A stretch of 64,000 nt of DNA from Rhipicephalus microplus (Eukaryota; Arthropoda; Arachnida; Ixodida; Ixodidae), in contig NC_134700.1 in assembly GCF_043290135.1 (NCBI RefSeq), positions 78,967,000 through 79,030,999 of the forward strand. Reading direction: 5' to 3'. The position numbers and the translations under genes were made by a program. Below, piece after piece: positions 42,241 to 53,819 of the stretch. How positions within the stretch are numbered: position 1 is the first letter of the stretch; each line of letters begins with the position of its first letter. The notes below the pieces were generated by a model, which ran no database searches, was not told the DNA's origin, and was given only the letters and a program-made list of their open reading frames with translations.

Positions 42241-42889
42241 CGTAAGCCTTGTGTTCACCCTGAGGTTCTGCGCCTTGTGAAAAGCTCGCTTCTCAACCCG
42301 TCTAGTCTATTAGGAACTCAGGCTGCCAGATCCTTGCCGACTGCATTGCCTCCGGCACGTAATCAATCAGTTTTCTTATCTCACTTCGCCAACATGGCTC
42401 GTGCGACAATGTCATCACATCGCGGTACCACCGAGACAGCCACAATTGTAATTAGGCTCCATCAAGCTTCATCAGAAGTAGCTGAACAACTTTGCGCAAG
42501 TCTGTGAGCTGACGAAGTGAAAAAGGCACTGTCTTCCATGAAGCGTGGCTCGGCTCCTGGGCAGGAAGGGTTGCCTGTTGAGTTTGATTTAACGTTTCGG
42601 GACGACATTGGAGCTCTTTTCACCCCTGTTCTTTTCCGCTGTTCTGAGAACTTTGATTTACTGGCAGCTTTCGCGAAGGTCGAATTGTTTTAATACCTAA
42701 ACATGACCAATCATCGGTTCACCCAGATGAGTAAAGACCAATATCGCTCCTCAACGTTGATTACAAACTTTCGCAGAAATTAGCACTCGGCGTTTGAGAA
42801 GCCTGATGCCTTTCTTAATAGAACTTCATCAGGCGTGCTCTATTCCTGGAAGAGAAATCCTCTCCTTTGTCTCTCCTTTGTTACGCGTG
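42241..42889 (+). pseudogene. Tx1-like LINE L-F, 5' part of RT
   Basis: Begins in the linker (CVHPEVLRL, matching CAHPEVLRY of D1/D2), then KKALSSMKRGSAPGQEGLPV (RT start), a degraded LLNVDYK region, and HQACSIPGREI, up to the G2 integration site (ATAT, 42890-42893). Frameshifts and stops near 42506, 42690 and 42780. Endonuclease is absent. The rest of L-F continues at 55044. Confidence 0.82.
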
Positions 42890-42893
42890 ATAT

Positions 42894-43026
42894 TGTCGAT
42901 GACTTCTGTACAAATTGCTTTTACAGAGGAAAAACTACAGGTAAGAGACACAAAAGATGATTGGCACACTCGCGTGCCACTCAGCTGATTGTGTCCTTCC
43001 TATTCCTTTACTTCATTTCCGTACCA
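42894..43026 (-). repeat. G2 3' LTR
   Basis: Aligns with 54899-55039 over its length (GACTTCTGTACAAAWTGC, GATTGGCACACTC, CAGCTGATTGTGTCCTTC, TTTACTTCATTTCCGTA). It starts TGTCG where the other LTR starts TGTTACGGGGTCG, i.e. eight bases are missing next to the edge. Multiple further mismatches mean the insertion is old. Confidence 0.88.
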
Positions 43027-43188
43027 AGACCCCCGGACGCTGCAGCGCCGTCTCGGCGCGAGTCTAGAGTAGTGCGACAGAAGAAGGGTTTCAGGCGCGA
43101 AACATAGACAATGTCAACAAGTGTCGAACTTGGTGACGTATTGGAGTGCAGTGGCGCTATCCCGTTGTTTACGTCGCTAATTTGACGT
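43027..43188 (-). pseudogene. G2 integrase C-terminal tail
   Basis: Minus strand: VLRQISDVNNGIAPLH, then LVDIVYVSRLKPFF, the GPY/F tail end typical of gypsy integrases. It is separated from the rest of the integrase (50242 onwards) by G3. AAGACT flanks G3 on both sides (43189-43194, 50236-50241). Confidence 0.85.
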
Positions 43189-43469
43189 AAGACTTTTAGT
43201 GCCATCATCACCATCTTCATTTCTGGATAACCGCACCGCTCGAGCTGCGCGAGGACTGGAACAAGCTAGCGCACCTGGTGTGTCGGACGCTGACAGCCGC
43301 CGCGGCTCCGCTTCAGGCGTGGAATAAATTGGCGAGATCAGCACGGCCCTGTCGGCCGCCTTCGACGCCGTCTCACGTCTCTTTTTTCTCACCGCTAAAG
43401 TGGTTACCCGGATAACACGCCCTTCGCCAATCAGCCCGCTGCCATGCTTCTGCATAGCAGCGGGCTGCC

Positions 43470-43793
43470 CTGCCAGTTCCGCCGTTTCACCCGGCCGACT
43501 ACCAAGCATGGTTTATGTGGCTCGATGCCATTCTCGCAGTCAATGACATCAAGGCGCACCCGATGATGCACACTGTCCTGCTGGACGCCCTCCCGGTTGA
43601 GCTGCGTCATTTAGCTGCCGAGTCGTCCTCCAGCCCGCGACCCTTCGACGACCTCTGCGCTGCGGTGCTCGCCTGCTACGATGAAACCTACCGCTCGCTT
43701 CCGGGGAGCCGCGAGTTCCAGGTTTCCTCTCACCCCAGCGAGCGGTACCAGATGGCCCGTAGCCCTACCTCGACCAAGACTTCGCTTCCCTAG
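43470..43793 (+). pseudogene. G3 gag-like fragment
   Basis: Reads LPVPPFHPADYQAWFMWLDA, HPMMHTVLLDALPVELRHLA, then RPFDDLCAAVLACYDETYRS. The pattern (W-F with a hydrophobic spacing, then LP-EL and a C-terminal helix pair) is that of gypsy capsid N-termini such as those of Mag-type elements. TAG in frame lies upstream near 43453 and there is no start codon; it stops at 43791-43793. Confidence 0.6.
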
Positions 43794-45138
43794 CTACATC
43801 TCTTACAACCTCTCGTCCGGCCTCTAGCGACGCGAGTCCCGCGTTGGAGTGCCCATCCAACGAGGTACAGGACATTTGTTCTGCATGCGACCAGTTAGCC
43901 ACGAGGTATGATTTTTAACGTCCTCGGCCGACGATACTGTAGGCATGCTCGCCACCCGCTCATCTTGGCCGACCTCAATAGCCCTCAACACCTCTGACGC
44001 GTCAAGCTCCACGACAGCAATAACCATGAACGCCCCGGAGTCTACCACGACTACGGGCATTGTCACGCCTGCTATTCACCTCCTGGTCGCGGAACCTTCA
44101 CCATCCCCAATGTCCGAAGGGGACTCTTTACCAGCTTCAACCCTCCGCGCGTCCTGCCAGCACCGACCAGCATTGTCCTCGCAGTCTCCCGCAGCCGAAG
44201 TTAAAGCCACCAGCCATCAACTGCGGCTCAACTTACAAGACGGTGCGACTATGACTGACGCGCTTGAGGACGACGTGCCTGGTCGACTTCCGATAGGGCT
44301 CACCAGGCATACCACGCCTGCGGTGTAGCAATCTAGGGGGTGTTGGCTAGAGGCAGCCATCAATTACGCAGACCTGTACGCCAACGCTCGTGCGTGGACT
44401 ACCGCAGGTCATTACACGAGCACAGATGTCCCGTTCAACCCTCCAGCCGAGCCCACGCTGACTGCGTTCAACCACCACCATTCGCCGGAGCCTTTGACGC
44501 CGGACGGCAACAACCAAACGCGTGTCCACAACGCCGGCTCGTGTATCACAACCGCGATGACGCCCATACCTCATACATGTCTACCACCCGTGACCCTACG
44601 TCGACGACGACCACGTGCTTGGCGTCACACATTGCGGCCCCTTTTGAGCCGCCCTGCTACGCAGCCACGAGTTGCAGGCACGGCACTGAAGATGGCGCAA
44701 GCGCCTATTCAGCCTGTCCGACGCAATTTTCCACCACTTGTCGTGTACCCGACTACGCACCGTGCACGTAGCGCGTTGTTAGGACACGTTCCCGCGTTCG
44801 TCGGCACGGCTATCCATACCGGCACGTCGGACGCCACCCGACTTTGAGGTGTTTGTTGCGTCGACCCCAACGTCAAAACCCGCTCTGCCAACCCTCTGCT
44901 GACGTTAGCAGCATGACCTCGGGACACACGGTCCACTCTCGATCTGTCCGACCAAGTCATCGTGAGACCCGCTTGTCTGCGACCACAGCGACCCGGCGCT
45001 TCCTTCTTCGTCCCTTGCGCTTCTCACAGAGTCGCCCACCGGAGACCCGATGGTTACCAATGGCCCACCAACGTTTATAACCTGGACTTCCCAAATAGAC
45101 ACTTTATGAATTGTCGTTCATGTATATAGCATTTATCG
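43794..45138 (+). other. G3 interior, proline/serine-rich, no pol domain
   Basis: Frames at 43945-44328, 44340-44771 and 44494-44847 are rich in Thr, Ser, Pro and Arg and give no protease, RT or integrase motif. By position this is what remains between gag and the 3' LTR of G3. Confidence 0.45.
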
Positions 45139-45142
45139 CTCT

Positions 45143-45320
45143 TGTGAAGAAAAAAACGCATCGATGGCAAGCAACATCGCCACCACTTGGGTACTGGGTC
45201 CTGGGCTTCTCTCGCTCGCCTCGTGCTGATCGTCGCCGGCATCTGCTTGACCGCGGCTCTGTCCCGATCGTGTCTTCCTCGTAGGGCCACCGTCGCAACA
45301 CACGCCAATGAACCCCTTTT
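45143..45320 (+). repeat. G1 5' LTR
   Basis: 178 bp, TGTGAAG to CCCCTTTT. It pairs with 49779-49958 with about ten or more mismatches (AAAAAAA vs AAGAAAA, ATGGC vs TTGGC, ATGAACC vs ATAAACC). Confidence 0.9.
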
Positions 45321-45422
45321 ATATTGGTGGAGGGTGCTGACATTTCCCGTCGCTTGAACCTGGGTGCTGCCATTCGCCGTCGCCTAAACCTGGAGCTGCG
45401 CAACCGAACGCTACCTCCCATC

Positions 45423-46260
45423 ATGGCCACCAACAACGCACAACCTGGCTCTTCCACTCCATCCTCCAGTAACCACGGCGTTCTTCGCTTGAGAGAGCTG
45501 AAGGTCTTTAGCGGAGCTGATGAGACCGGCGTGGAAAACTGGTTCACTACTACGAACTGGTGAGCGCGAACAACAAGTGGGATGACGCCGACAGGTTGAC
45601 TAACGTCATCTTTTATCTCGCTGACGTTGCCGAAATATAGCATAACAACCACAAAAACGACATCACGACATGGTCCATCTTCAAAATATCGTTTGCGGAC
45701 GTTTTTGGCCAACCCGCGGTCCGCAAGTCCAGAGCCGAACAACGCTTGCGAACTCGCGCACAGAAGCCAACAGAATCATTCACCAGCTACATCGAAGACA
45801 TTATCGGTCTTTGCAACCGTGTCAACACCACCATGCCCGAGTTGGAGAAGATTCAACACATCCTCAAAGAGATAAATGACGGTGCATATCAGCTGCTCCT
45901 TGCCCGTAATCCTGCCACCGTTGCGGAACTTGTCACTTTGTGTCAAAGTTTCGACGAGTTGAGCAAGCAGCGCGCCCTGACTCGGCCATTTTGCTCACAC
46001 GCCGACTCGCTCTCCAGTCTCACTTCCCAGTCTACCTACCTGCTCCCTATCCCTCACCGCAGTACGGATACACTAGCCTTCTCGAGTCTCGGTCACCCCA
46101 GCCACCATCTCAGACTCACTCTCCCCGCTCCCCATCTGCTCGCAGGCGATCACTGTCCCCAATGCGTCCCCGAACCGCTTCTTCCGACCGGGAAAACTGA
46201 ACGCCCCAGTTCCAGAGGCAAGAACTGCACCGTCGTCGAAATGCCCAAGTCCTCGCACTT
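45423..46260 (+). pseudogene. G1 gag
   Basis: Start ATG 45423 (MATNNAQPGSS), ELKVFSGADETGVENWF, then a frameshift at about 45555, SANNKWDDADRLTNVIFYLA, a stop at 45636-45638, then the capsid part: SRAEQRLRTRAQKPTESFTS, DIIGLCNRVNTTMPELEKIQ and LARNPATVAELVTLCQSFDE (to about 45965), followed by a Ser/Pro-rich end. No clear CCHC knuckle. It would form the particle; this copy cannot. Confidence 0.8.
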
Positions 46261-46640
46261 CACCTGCTAACGTCGTCACCATATCTGTCGATGGTGTTCC
46301 TACCTTTGCCCTCGTCGACACAGGTGCTGCCGTCTCTGTTATAGCCACCCAGCTCTCCCACTCCTAACGGAAAGTGACCATGCCACTCTCTGAGCTATCG
46401 CTTCGTACGGCTAGCGCACAACCAGTTCGACCTCTCGGCACCTGTACGGCCCGCATATTCATCCAAGGCACTATGTACGTTGTCGAGTTCGTCGTCCTGT
46501 TGGTGTGTTCGCATGACATTATCCTCGGGTGGGACTTTCTGCCAAATAATCATGCCGTCATCAACTGCGCACGCGCTGAAGTTCAGTTTTCGCACCTGTG
46601 TGACAAACCTTTGTACGAAACCCTTGAGCGGTCGCCAAAC
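46261..46640 (+). pseudogene. G1 aspartic protease
   Basis: ALVDTGAAVSVIATQLS gives the catalytic DTG (46317-46325), followed by a stop near 46364. SHDIILGWDFLPNNHAVINC supplies the conserved flap-distal ILG-DF motif (about 46513-46570). It would cleave the Gag-Pol polyprotein. Confidence 0.82.
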
Positions 46641-46775
46641 TCGTCGTGCGTGAAGACGCTGAAATTCCGCCAGCCTCTCTTGCCGTTGTTCCTGTTTGCT
46701 GCGATGACCATTACGATGCTACGGTATTGTGTACTCCTTACGACATTTTCATGAGCCGCAGAGCCCTTTTTTTGT

Positions 46776-48420
46776 TTGCCTTTCACTACATTTGGCGTCA
46801 CTGCTGGCCGGAGCAATATTTTTGTCCACAACTCCCTTTCTGCACCGCTTACGCTACTTGCCGGTGAATGTCTTGGTCGAGTGGAGTACCTTGATTCTTC
46901 TTCATTCCTTAACATGCCAGACGAATCGTGCAGTAGCGCCTCAACCAAACTTCATGCCCTTTCCCCAATGAAATGCTCGTCGAGTGACATCTTCTCGAGT
47001 TCCATCGCCGACACTTTAGGTGCTCAAGAACGCGCCAAGCTTTTTAATCTCCTCCAGCACTTCGCGAATTTATTGGACGTTTTTCAGCCGCAATGGGGTC
47101 ATACTTCCACTGTGCACCACTACATTGACACCGATTCGCACCAGCCCTTGCGTCAAAGACCGCACCGTGTCTCTGCTACAGAGCGTCACGTCATCAACGA
47201 CCAGGTCGAAGAGATGCTACGCCATGGTGTTATTCAACCATCGGACAGTCCATGAGCATCTCCTGTCGCACTAGTTCGAAAGAAGAATGGATCGATTCAA
47301 TTTTGCGTCGACTACCGGTGATCAAACAGGGTGATGCGGAAAGACGTCTATTCATTACCGTGCATCGACGAGGCCCTAGACAGCCTCCAAGGAGCCGAAT
47401 TCCTCTCCTCCTTAGACTTACGATCTGGATACTGGCAGGTTTTTATGGCAGAAGCTGATTGCCGGAAAACTGCGTTCATTACACCTTATGGCCTGTATTA
47501 TTTAACGTAATGCTATTTGGGCTTTGTAATGCTCCTGTCACGTTTGAACGACTCATGGACAACACGCTGCGCGGACTGAAGTGGTCTGTGTGTCTATGCT
47601 ACCTCGACGACATTGTCGTTTTCTCTCCCGATTTTCGTACACCTCTGCTTCGGCTCCAACTGGTTCTGACGAGTTTAACCAACGCTAGGCTCCAACTGAA
47701 CCTTATAAAGTGCCGCTTTGCCGCGCTAAAGCTGTCCATCTTAGGGCACATCGTGTCCAAGCATGGTGTTCTACACGACCCTGCAAAACTGCGAGCAGTC
47801 GCCGAGTTCCCAAAACTTACTACACTGAAAGAATTACACAGTTTCGTCGGACTATGCTCGTACTTCCGGAGCTTCTTTCGAAATTTTGCGTCGATCATGT
47901 CACCACTGACCAACCTCCTACGCCGCGACGCAGACCTTTCATCCAAGTCTCCTGATTGCGACGCCGCGTTTGCCATGCTCCGTAGCCTGCTGACATCTCC
48001 TCCCAGTCTTCGGCATTTTGACCCACCAGCTGCAACAGAAGTTCACACAGACGCTAGCGGGGTTTGTCTTGGCGCTGTCCTCGCCCAACGCAAGCCGGGC
48101 CACTCCGAATTTGTCGTCGCTTATGCGAGTCACACGCTTACTAAAGCTGAGGCCAATTACAGCGTCACTGAAAAGGAGTGCTTAGCGCTAGTGTGGGTGC
48201 TTCGCAAGTTTAGTCCTATTTGTACGGTCGCCTATTTGACCTGGTAACGGACCACCATGCACTTTGTTGGCTCGACACATTGAATGATACTTCTGGCCGC
48301 CTAAATCAGTGGGCACTGCAAATCCAGGAGTACGACATTCGCGTCATCTATCGCAGCGGACGCAAGCATTCTGACGCTGACGCCCTGTCCCGTTCGTCTT
48401 TACCTTCCAACTTGGCCTGC
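46776..48420 (+). pseudogene. G1 reverse transcriptase and RNase H
   Basis: RT N-terminus: HVINDQVEEMLRHGVIQPSD, a TGA at 47253-47255, VALVRKKNGSIQFCVDYR, then [15 protein letters not shown] in another frame. The main frame from 47459 gives [25 protein letters not shown] (YLDD at 47600-47611) and [18 protein letters not shown]. RNase H follows: [16 protein letters not shown] (about 48041) and [19 protein letters not shown] frameshift near 48225 leads to [11 protein letters not shown] at about 48361. At least one stop and three frame changes. Confidence 0.88.
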
Positions 48421-49743
48421 GGAACCACTGGTACTAACTCCGTCGCATCTCTCGACCTCGACTCCTTTGCCGGTGAAGAACACAAGGACCCATGGATCGC
48501 TTCTCTTTTTGACTGTCTCTCTGGATCGTCAACCAGTGCGGTATCACGATCTCTCCTACGTCAAGCTGCTCATTTCGCCATTCGTGATCGGCTGATACAC
48601 CGACGCAACTACGCCCCTGAAGGTCGTAAGTGGCTCTTGGTTGTCCCCCACAGCTTGCGATCACAAATATGCGCCTCATTTCACGATGATCTTCAATGTG
48701 GCCATGCCAGATTTTTCAAAACTTACGAACGCATTTGCAATCGCTTCTGCTGGCGCGGAATGTACAATTTTGTTCGAAAATTTGTTATGGGCTGCCCCGA
48801 CTGTCAACGCCGCAAATCGCCGCCTTTCCACTCGTCCGGTGCGCTTCAACCACTTCCGTGTCCTGCCAAACCTTTCGAACGGATCAGAATCGATCTCTAT
48901 GGCCCTCTACCAACAACAGCAGATGAAAATCGATGAATCATAGTCGATGTGGATCATTTAACACGCTACGCTGAGACCGCCGCTCTACCAAGTGCCACTG
49001 CGCGGGACGTAGCGTCCTTCGTCCTCCATCTATTCATACTACGACATGGTGCACCTCGAGAACTACTAAGTGACCGAGGTCGAGCCTTCCTATCGGAAGT
49101 CGTCACGGCTCTGCTTTCTGAATGCCACGTTGTTCATCGCAAGACCACGGCATACCATCCGAAGACTAACGGGCTCACGGAGAGATTTAACCGCACCCTT
49201 TGCGATATGCTCGCGACGTATGTGACATCTGTTCATACTAACTGGGATCGCATTTTTCCATTCATCACGTTTGCATACAACACCGCGGCACAGTCTACCA
49301 CTGGAATTTCGCCTTTCGTTCTTCTTTATGGACGCGAACCATCTCGCACTATTGACACTCTCCTTCCATACCGTCCTGACGCATCCGAATGCCCATCTGT
49401 GTCTGAAGCTGCCCGAAAAGTGGAGGAGTGCCATGAACTCGCACGCACCTTCACGTCACAAGAACAGCAGCACCAGAAAGAAAAGAACGCCGACTCTTCA
49501 AGAAGCCACAGCTATTCTTCGGGATCACTTGTATGGCTGGCTGTTCCTTTTGAAACCCCCGGTCTTTCCTCAAAAGTCGTCCCGAAGTACGAGGGTCCTT
49601 ACCGCGTTTTAGGGCAAACCTCGCTGGTGAATTTTCTCATTGAGCCACTTTCACCATCTGACGACACGCGCCGGCGTGGACATGACATCGTCCACGTCGC
49701 CCGCCTTAAGCCATATTATAGCTCTCTGCCTCCAGACTCTTAG
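48421..49743 (+). pseudogene. G1 integrase
   Basis: Zinc domain: [20 protein letters not shown] then GCPDCQRRK (HHCC, about 48675-48820). A TGA at 48937-48939 replaces a Trp just before VDHLTRYAETAALP (catalytic Asp). HGAPRELLSDRGRAF (second Asp), TAYHPKTNGLTERFNRTL (Glu), FAYNTAAQSTTGISPF, KYEGPYRVLG (GPY/F) and DIVHVARLKPYYSSLP follow. It ends at 49741-49743. Only one stop disrupts it, so it is the best-kept part of G1. It joins the cDNA ends to host DNA in live elements. Confidence 0.9.
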
Positions 49744-49778
49744 GTCGCCAGGATGGCTCTTTTTCGGCAGGGGAAAAT

Positions 49779-49958
49779 TGTGAAGAAGAAAACGCATCGT
49801 TGGCAAGCAACATCGCCACCGCTTTGGTACTGGGACCTGGGCTTCTCTCGCTCGCCTCGTGCTGATCGTCGCCGGCATCTGCTTGACCGCTGCTCTGTCC
49901 TGATCGTGTCTTCATTGTAGGGCCACCGTCGCATCACACGCCAATAAACCCCTTTTCC
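49779..49958 (+). repeat. G1 3' LTR
   Basis: Preceded by the polypurine tract and followed by CTCT. It has the likely polyadenylation signal CAATAAACC near its end (49941-49949), which in the 5' LTR reads CAATGAACC. Confidence 0.9.
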
Positions 49959-50009
49959 CTCTTTTTTTTCATATGCCTTCAAATCGCGAAAAGCGCTAGG
50001 GGGCAGCCC

Positions 50010-50235
50010 TGTGGTGCCATCATCACCATAATTATTTGTTGATAACTGTGCCACTCCTCTTGCACACTGAAGCTAGCTCGAGCTGCGCGAGGATCAGAAC
50101 AAGCTAGCGCACGTGGCGTGTCGGACGCTGATAGCCACCGCGGCTCCGCTTCATGCGTGGAATAAAGTGGCGAAATCGGCACGGCCCCGTCGGCCGCCTT
50201 CGACACTGTCTCACGTCTCTCTTCTCTCGCCGCTA
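50010..50235 (+). repeat. G3 3' LTR
   Basis: Pairs with 43195-43397. It starts TGTGGTGCC after the purine run and ends CCGCTA before AAGACT. An AATAAA lies near the end (GGAATAAAGTGG, about 50159). Confidence 0.82.
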
Positions 50236-50241
50236 AAGACT

Positions 50242-51543
50242 AAATAGGGTACTGTGTATCAGGACAAGAGTTTTTCAGAGAGACCTACACGGCGACATGG
50301 TGACCAGAGGAGCATGCGGTCACCTAGGGCAAACGTTATATTATAATTCCCTTGGTCGCATTGTGATTTTTGCATATCCTGTCACCTGGTGAGACGAGAC
50401 TGGGCAACTTGACGAGCCATGTGAGCCCGATCAATGGCTTTGCGAGCGTACTCGGAAGCAGATGGCTTGAGAGGTAAGGTGGTTTCAAATTGCAATTTGG
50501 ATTCGCAACCATACAAAAGATAAAAAGGTGAGTATTCCGTGGTGTCAAGGCGAGACGAATTATATGCGAAAGTCACATAGGCCAACGTGGTGTCCCAGTC
50601 ACGACGATTTTCGGAGACGTACCTCGAAAGCATCTCTGTAAGCGTGCGGTTGAGATGTTCACTTAGGTCATTAGTTTGTGGGTTGCTTGTAGGTGGTAGA
50701 TAGCTTATGCGCTGTAGCGCACGATCGAAGGAGGTCGTCGAACACTTCGGACAAGAAAGAGTGGCCGCGGTCCGTAAGCAGCAGTCGGGGTGCACCGTGA
50801 TGTAAGATGACGTCATCAAGAAGAAAATTTGCGACGTCAGTGGTGGAACTGGTTGGCATAGCCTTTGTTACCGCGTAACGGGTCGCATAATCTGTGGCGA
50901 CGTTGATCAATTTACTTCCCAGTGTCGTCGTCAGGAAAGGGCCAAGAAGGTCGAGTCCCATGCGATGAAATGGTTCAGAGAAAACTTCAATTGTAAGACG
51001 ATATCCAGCTGGCAGAAAAGAAGGTATGTTCCGGTGCTGGCAGATGTCGCAAGTGGCGACATATAGATGCACGCTGCAGTACAGTCCTGGCCAGAAAACC
51101 TGACGTCGCACGCGGTCGTATGTGCGGGAAACACCGAGGTGTCCCGCTGTTGGTGCGCTGTGAAGTTGTTCAAGTATGGCAGGGTGTAGATGACGAGGAA
51201 TGACAAGCAGAAGCTCAGGACCTTCAGTGCTGACGTTGCGGCGGTAGATGATGCCGTCTTGTTGCACGAACATACGAGATTCAGCGTCATGGCTGTCAGA
51301 CTGGATGGCGTCAATGAGAGCGCGCACTGACTCATTCCGTCGTTGTTCAATGTGAATATCACCGATGTCAGTAAATGCCATTACGCTGCACTCCAGGTCA
51401 GTTGCAACGTGATCAGGAGGATCCACTGGATGATGAGAAAGACAGTCTGCGTCCTTGTGCAAACGGCCAGACTTGTAGCTGATGCTAAACAAAAATTCCT
51501 GGACCCTCCGAGCCCAGTAACCCAGACGTCCAGTTGGGTCCAT
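50242..51543 (-). pseudogene. G2 integrase (main part) and RNase H end
   Basis: Minus strand from 51543: RRVQEFLFSISYKSGRLHKD and ADCLSHHPV (RNase H end), LEQLHSAPTAGHLGVSRTYD and CDICQHRN (HHCC zinc domain, about 51180-51030), INVATDYATRYAVTKAMP (catalytic Asp), HGAPRLLLTDRGHSF (second Asp), NDLSEHLNRTLTEML (Glu, after a frameshift near 50680) and FAYNSSRLDTTEYSPFYLLY. Further frame changes follow, then MLLWSPCRRVGLSEKLL (about 50290) up to the G3 insertion. Confidence 0.87.
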
Positions 51544-52730
51544 CAGAGAAGTCAGCCAGCAGAGGGCGTGGTGGTTCGTAACGACTGAGATTTTGCGACC
51601 ATATAAAATATGGCCTGAACTTGGCGAAGGCCCAAACTAAAGCAAAACACTCTGTCACGGTGATGGAACGATTCCTCTCAGGGAGAAAAAGCAGGTGACT
51701 GGCGTAAGCTATCACGCACTGTCAGCCGTGGTGCCGCTGAGCGAGACCTGCGCCAATACCGTGGCCACTGGCGTCGGCGGGAACTTCTGTGGCAGCAGAA
51801 GGATTGAAGTGGGCAAGTATGGGGGGCGTAGTTAATTAGCCAATGAGAGCGGTGAACGCTTGAGCCTGTTAGGGCCCCATGACAATGTGAAATCCTTCTT
51901 TAGCAAATCTGTGAGTGGCCTGGCAACGCCGGCGAAGTTTTTCACAAAACGACGAAAGTATAGGAACATAAGCCGATGAAGCTCCAGGCATCAAATGTGG
52001 AACGGGGCACCGGAAAGCTACGGACGGCGCGGATCTTTTCGGGATCTGGTTGGACGCCATCGGCGTTGACAAGATGGCACAGAATGGTAATCTGACGGCG
52101 GCCAAATTGGCATTTCTTGCAGTTGAGTTGTAGCCCAGCTACTCTGAAGACTGTGAGATTTGCAGCGAGATGGGACAGGCGGCTATCAAAAGAATATGAA
52201 AACACTATTACATCGTCTAGATAACAGAGACAAGTAGACCACTTATAACCACGCAGGAGAAAGTCCATCGTTCGTTCAAATGTGGCCAGGGCGTTACATC
52301 GTTTTAAAGGCATGACCTTAAACTGGTATAAGCCATCCAGTGTAATGAAGGCCGTCTTTTCGCGGTCCATCTCATCGACAGAAATCTGCCGGTACCCGGA
52401 CCGAAGATCAACAGACGAGAAGTGTGTAGCGCCGTGCAAGCAGTCTAACGCGTCATCGATGCGTGGTAGCGGTTATACGTCTTTTTGCAGGATCTTGTTG
52501 AGGTGGCCATAATCAACGCACAAGCGCCAGGTACCGTCCTTTTTCTTCACAAGGACGACAGGGGAGGCCCAAGGACTACTTGGTGGTTCTACTACACCTT
52601 GATTGAGCATTTTGTCAACTTCCACTTGGATAACTCTGCGCTCAGTGTAGGAGACAGGATAGGGGCGTCGGCGAATAGGACTGGCATCACCAGTGTTTAT
52701 ACGATGCTGAACACTGGATGTTTACCCTAG
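51485..52730 (-). pseudogene. G2 reverse transcriptase and RNase H
   Basis: The RT N-terminus lies at about 52700-52440 ([16 protein letters not shown] frame, broken). The main frame from 52439 reads FSSVDLRSGYRQISVDEMDR, KTAFITLDGLYQFKVMP, LCYLDDVIVFS (YLDD 52212-52223) and FIGLCSY, with a frameshift near 51945. RNase H is degraded; MIAYASHLLFLPERNRSITV marks its centre (about 51715-51655). Confidence 0.86.
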
Positions 52731-53707
52731 GGGTCTGTCGTCTAAATATAAAATGTCGGTATATGACGCGAGAAGGCGATGAATGTCGTTGGCTTGCGCA
52801 GGATTGAGGTTGGGTGCGATCATCTTCGAGAAACGATTCGGCAGATAATAGGTGCTGTTATTTACAGGAGACTGAATTAAATCAATCTCGGTGGTAAGAG
52901 CCGCTATTTCGAATTCGTCAGCATTAGATACGCTGGCCAAAAACATGCCACGAGAAAGCACCTGCGGGCCCAAGCTAGAATTGAGAAGCGGGAGCGAGGT
53001 ACAGTTGTCAGTGACAGTCACAAGCGTATGGGGAATGGCGATGTTGCGGCTCAAAAGACGTCGGCGAGAGGAAGGAGTACATATTGACCATAGAGAACTT
53101 GGGTCTGTGCGGTCAAAACAACGTAGTTGGCTGCCTGAGGCGACAGTCGTACATCCTGAAGAGAGCACAGGCGCGGCGGGGCAGTGTGGGGTTCAGCGAC
53201 TATCTGAGGCAGCTCTTGCTGAAGGACGCTGGTAGCACAATCGATAAGAGCAGAATGATTCGACAAGAAGTCCAGGCCTAGGATAACGTCTTAAGGGCAG
53301 TGGTCGATCACGGCTAAAATGACAGAAGTAGTGTGGTCTTATATACTTAAGCGGGCAGTGCACAGACCGAGAACAATCGGCGTGCCGCCATCGGCCACAT
53401 GGAGCATTTGTGCACCCGCTGGTGTCATAACTTTCTTTAAACGTGTGCGTAGGCTATAACTCATGACCGAAATGCTTGCGCCGGTGTCTACACGTGCTTG
53501 TACAAGTACGTCGTCTACTTCAACGTCTATTACGCTTCGTCTGGTGGGAAAAAAGAGATGATTTGCTGCGGAAGTCTTGAATGCAGTAGCTCTTCCGGGG
53601 GCTGCAATTCTCAGTTTTCTGAGACAATGCGGAAGCAAGCCACAGGGGACGAGAAGTGCCGTGGCTGCAGTGAACGGGACTATGAATGGCGTACTTGCGG
53701 CAAACAA
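52722..53707 (-). pseudogene. G2 protease and RT linker
   Basis: Protease: IDVEVDDVLVQARVDTGASI (DTG at 53480-53488), then ending near 53339 with ADGGTPIVLGLCTARLS. The linker shows TLVTVTDNCTSLPLLNSSLG and LSRGMFLASVSNADEFEIAA (about 53040-52900). Stops and a frameshift near 53280-53170. Confidence 0.8.
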
Positions 53708-53819
53708 GACTGGTGTCCAAGGGGTGAAGGCGAGTGGCTGTACCCAGTGTTTCGCGATTGGTCAACGGCATTAGACTTTTCGGCAGGTGAAAATGTGCAG
53801 GTGGTACCGTCTAAACGGG

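Larger units (their letters stand above)
45143..49958 (+). mobile_element. Ty3/gypsy element G1, innermost of the nest
   Basis: LTRs 45143-45320 and 49779-49958 (about 180 bp) share TGTGAAGAARAAAACGCATCG, GGCAAGCAACATCGCCACC and CGTGCTGATCGTCGCCGGC. CTCT flanks as TSD (45139-45142, 49959-49962). The primer-binding site TGGTGGAGGGTGCTGAC starts at 45325. GGCAGGGGAAAAT (49767-49778) is the polypurine tract. Order gag, protease, RT, RNase H, integrase; no envelope gene. Multiple stops and frameshifts. Confidence 0.92.
43195..50235 (+). mobile_element. Gag-only LTR element G3, hosting G1
   Basis: LTRs 43195-43397 and 50010-50235 share CTCGAGCTGCGCGAGGA, CAAGCTAGCGCAC, GTGTCGGACGCTGA and CGTGGAATAAAKTGGCGA. 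AAGACT flanks as TSD. A primer-binding site TGGTTACCCGGATAAC begins at 43401. The polypurine run GCTAGGGGGCAGCCC precedes the right LTR. The interior without G1 is only about 1.8 kb: a gag-like part and a proline-rich stretch, with no protease, RT or integrase. It looks like a deletion derivative or a non-autonomous element. Confidence 0.78.

Noticed and set aside
43189..43220. Apparent start of the frame 43008-43220
   Set aside because: The first residues are antisense of the G3 LTR; the real content is the G2 integrase tail below 43189.
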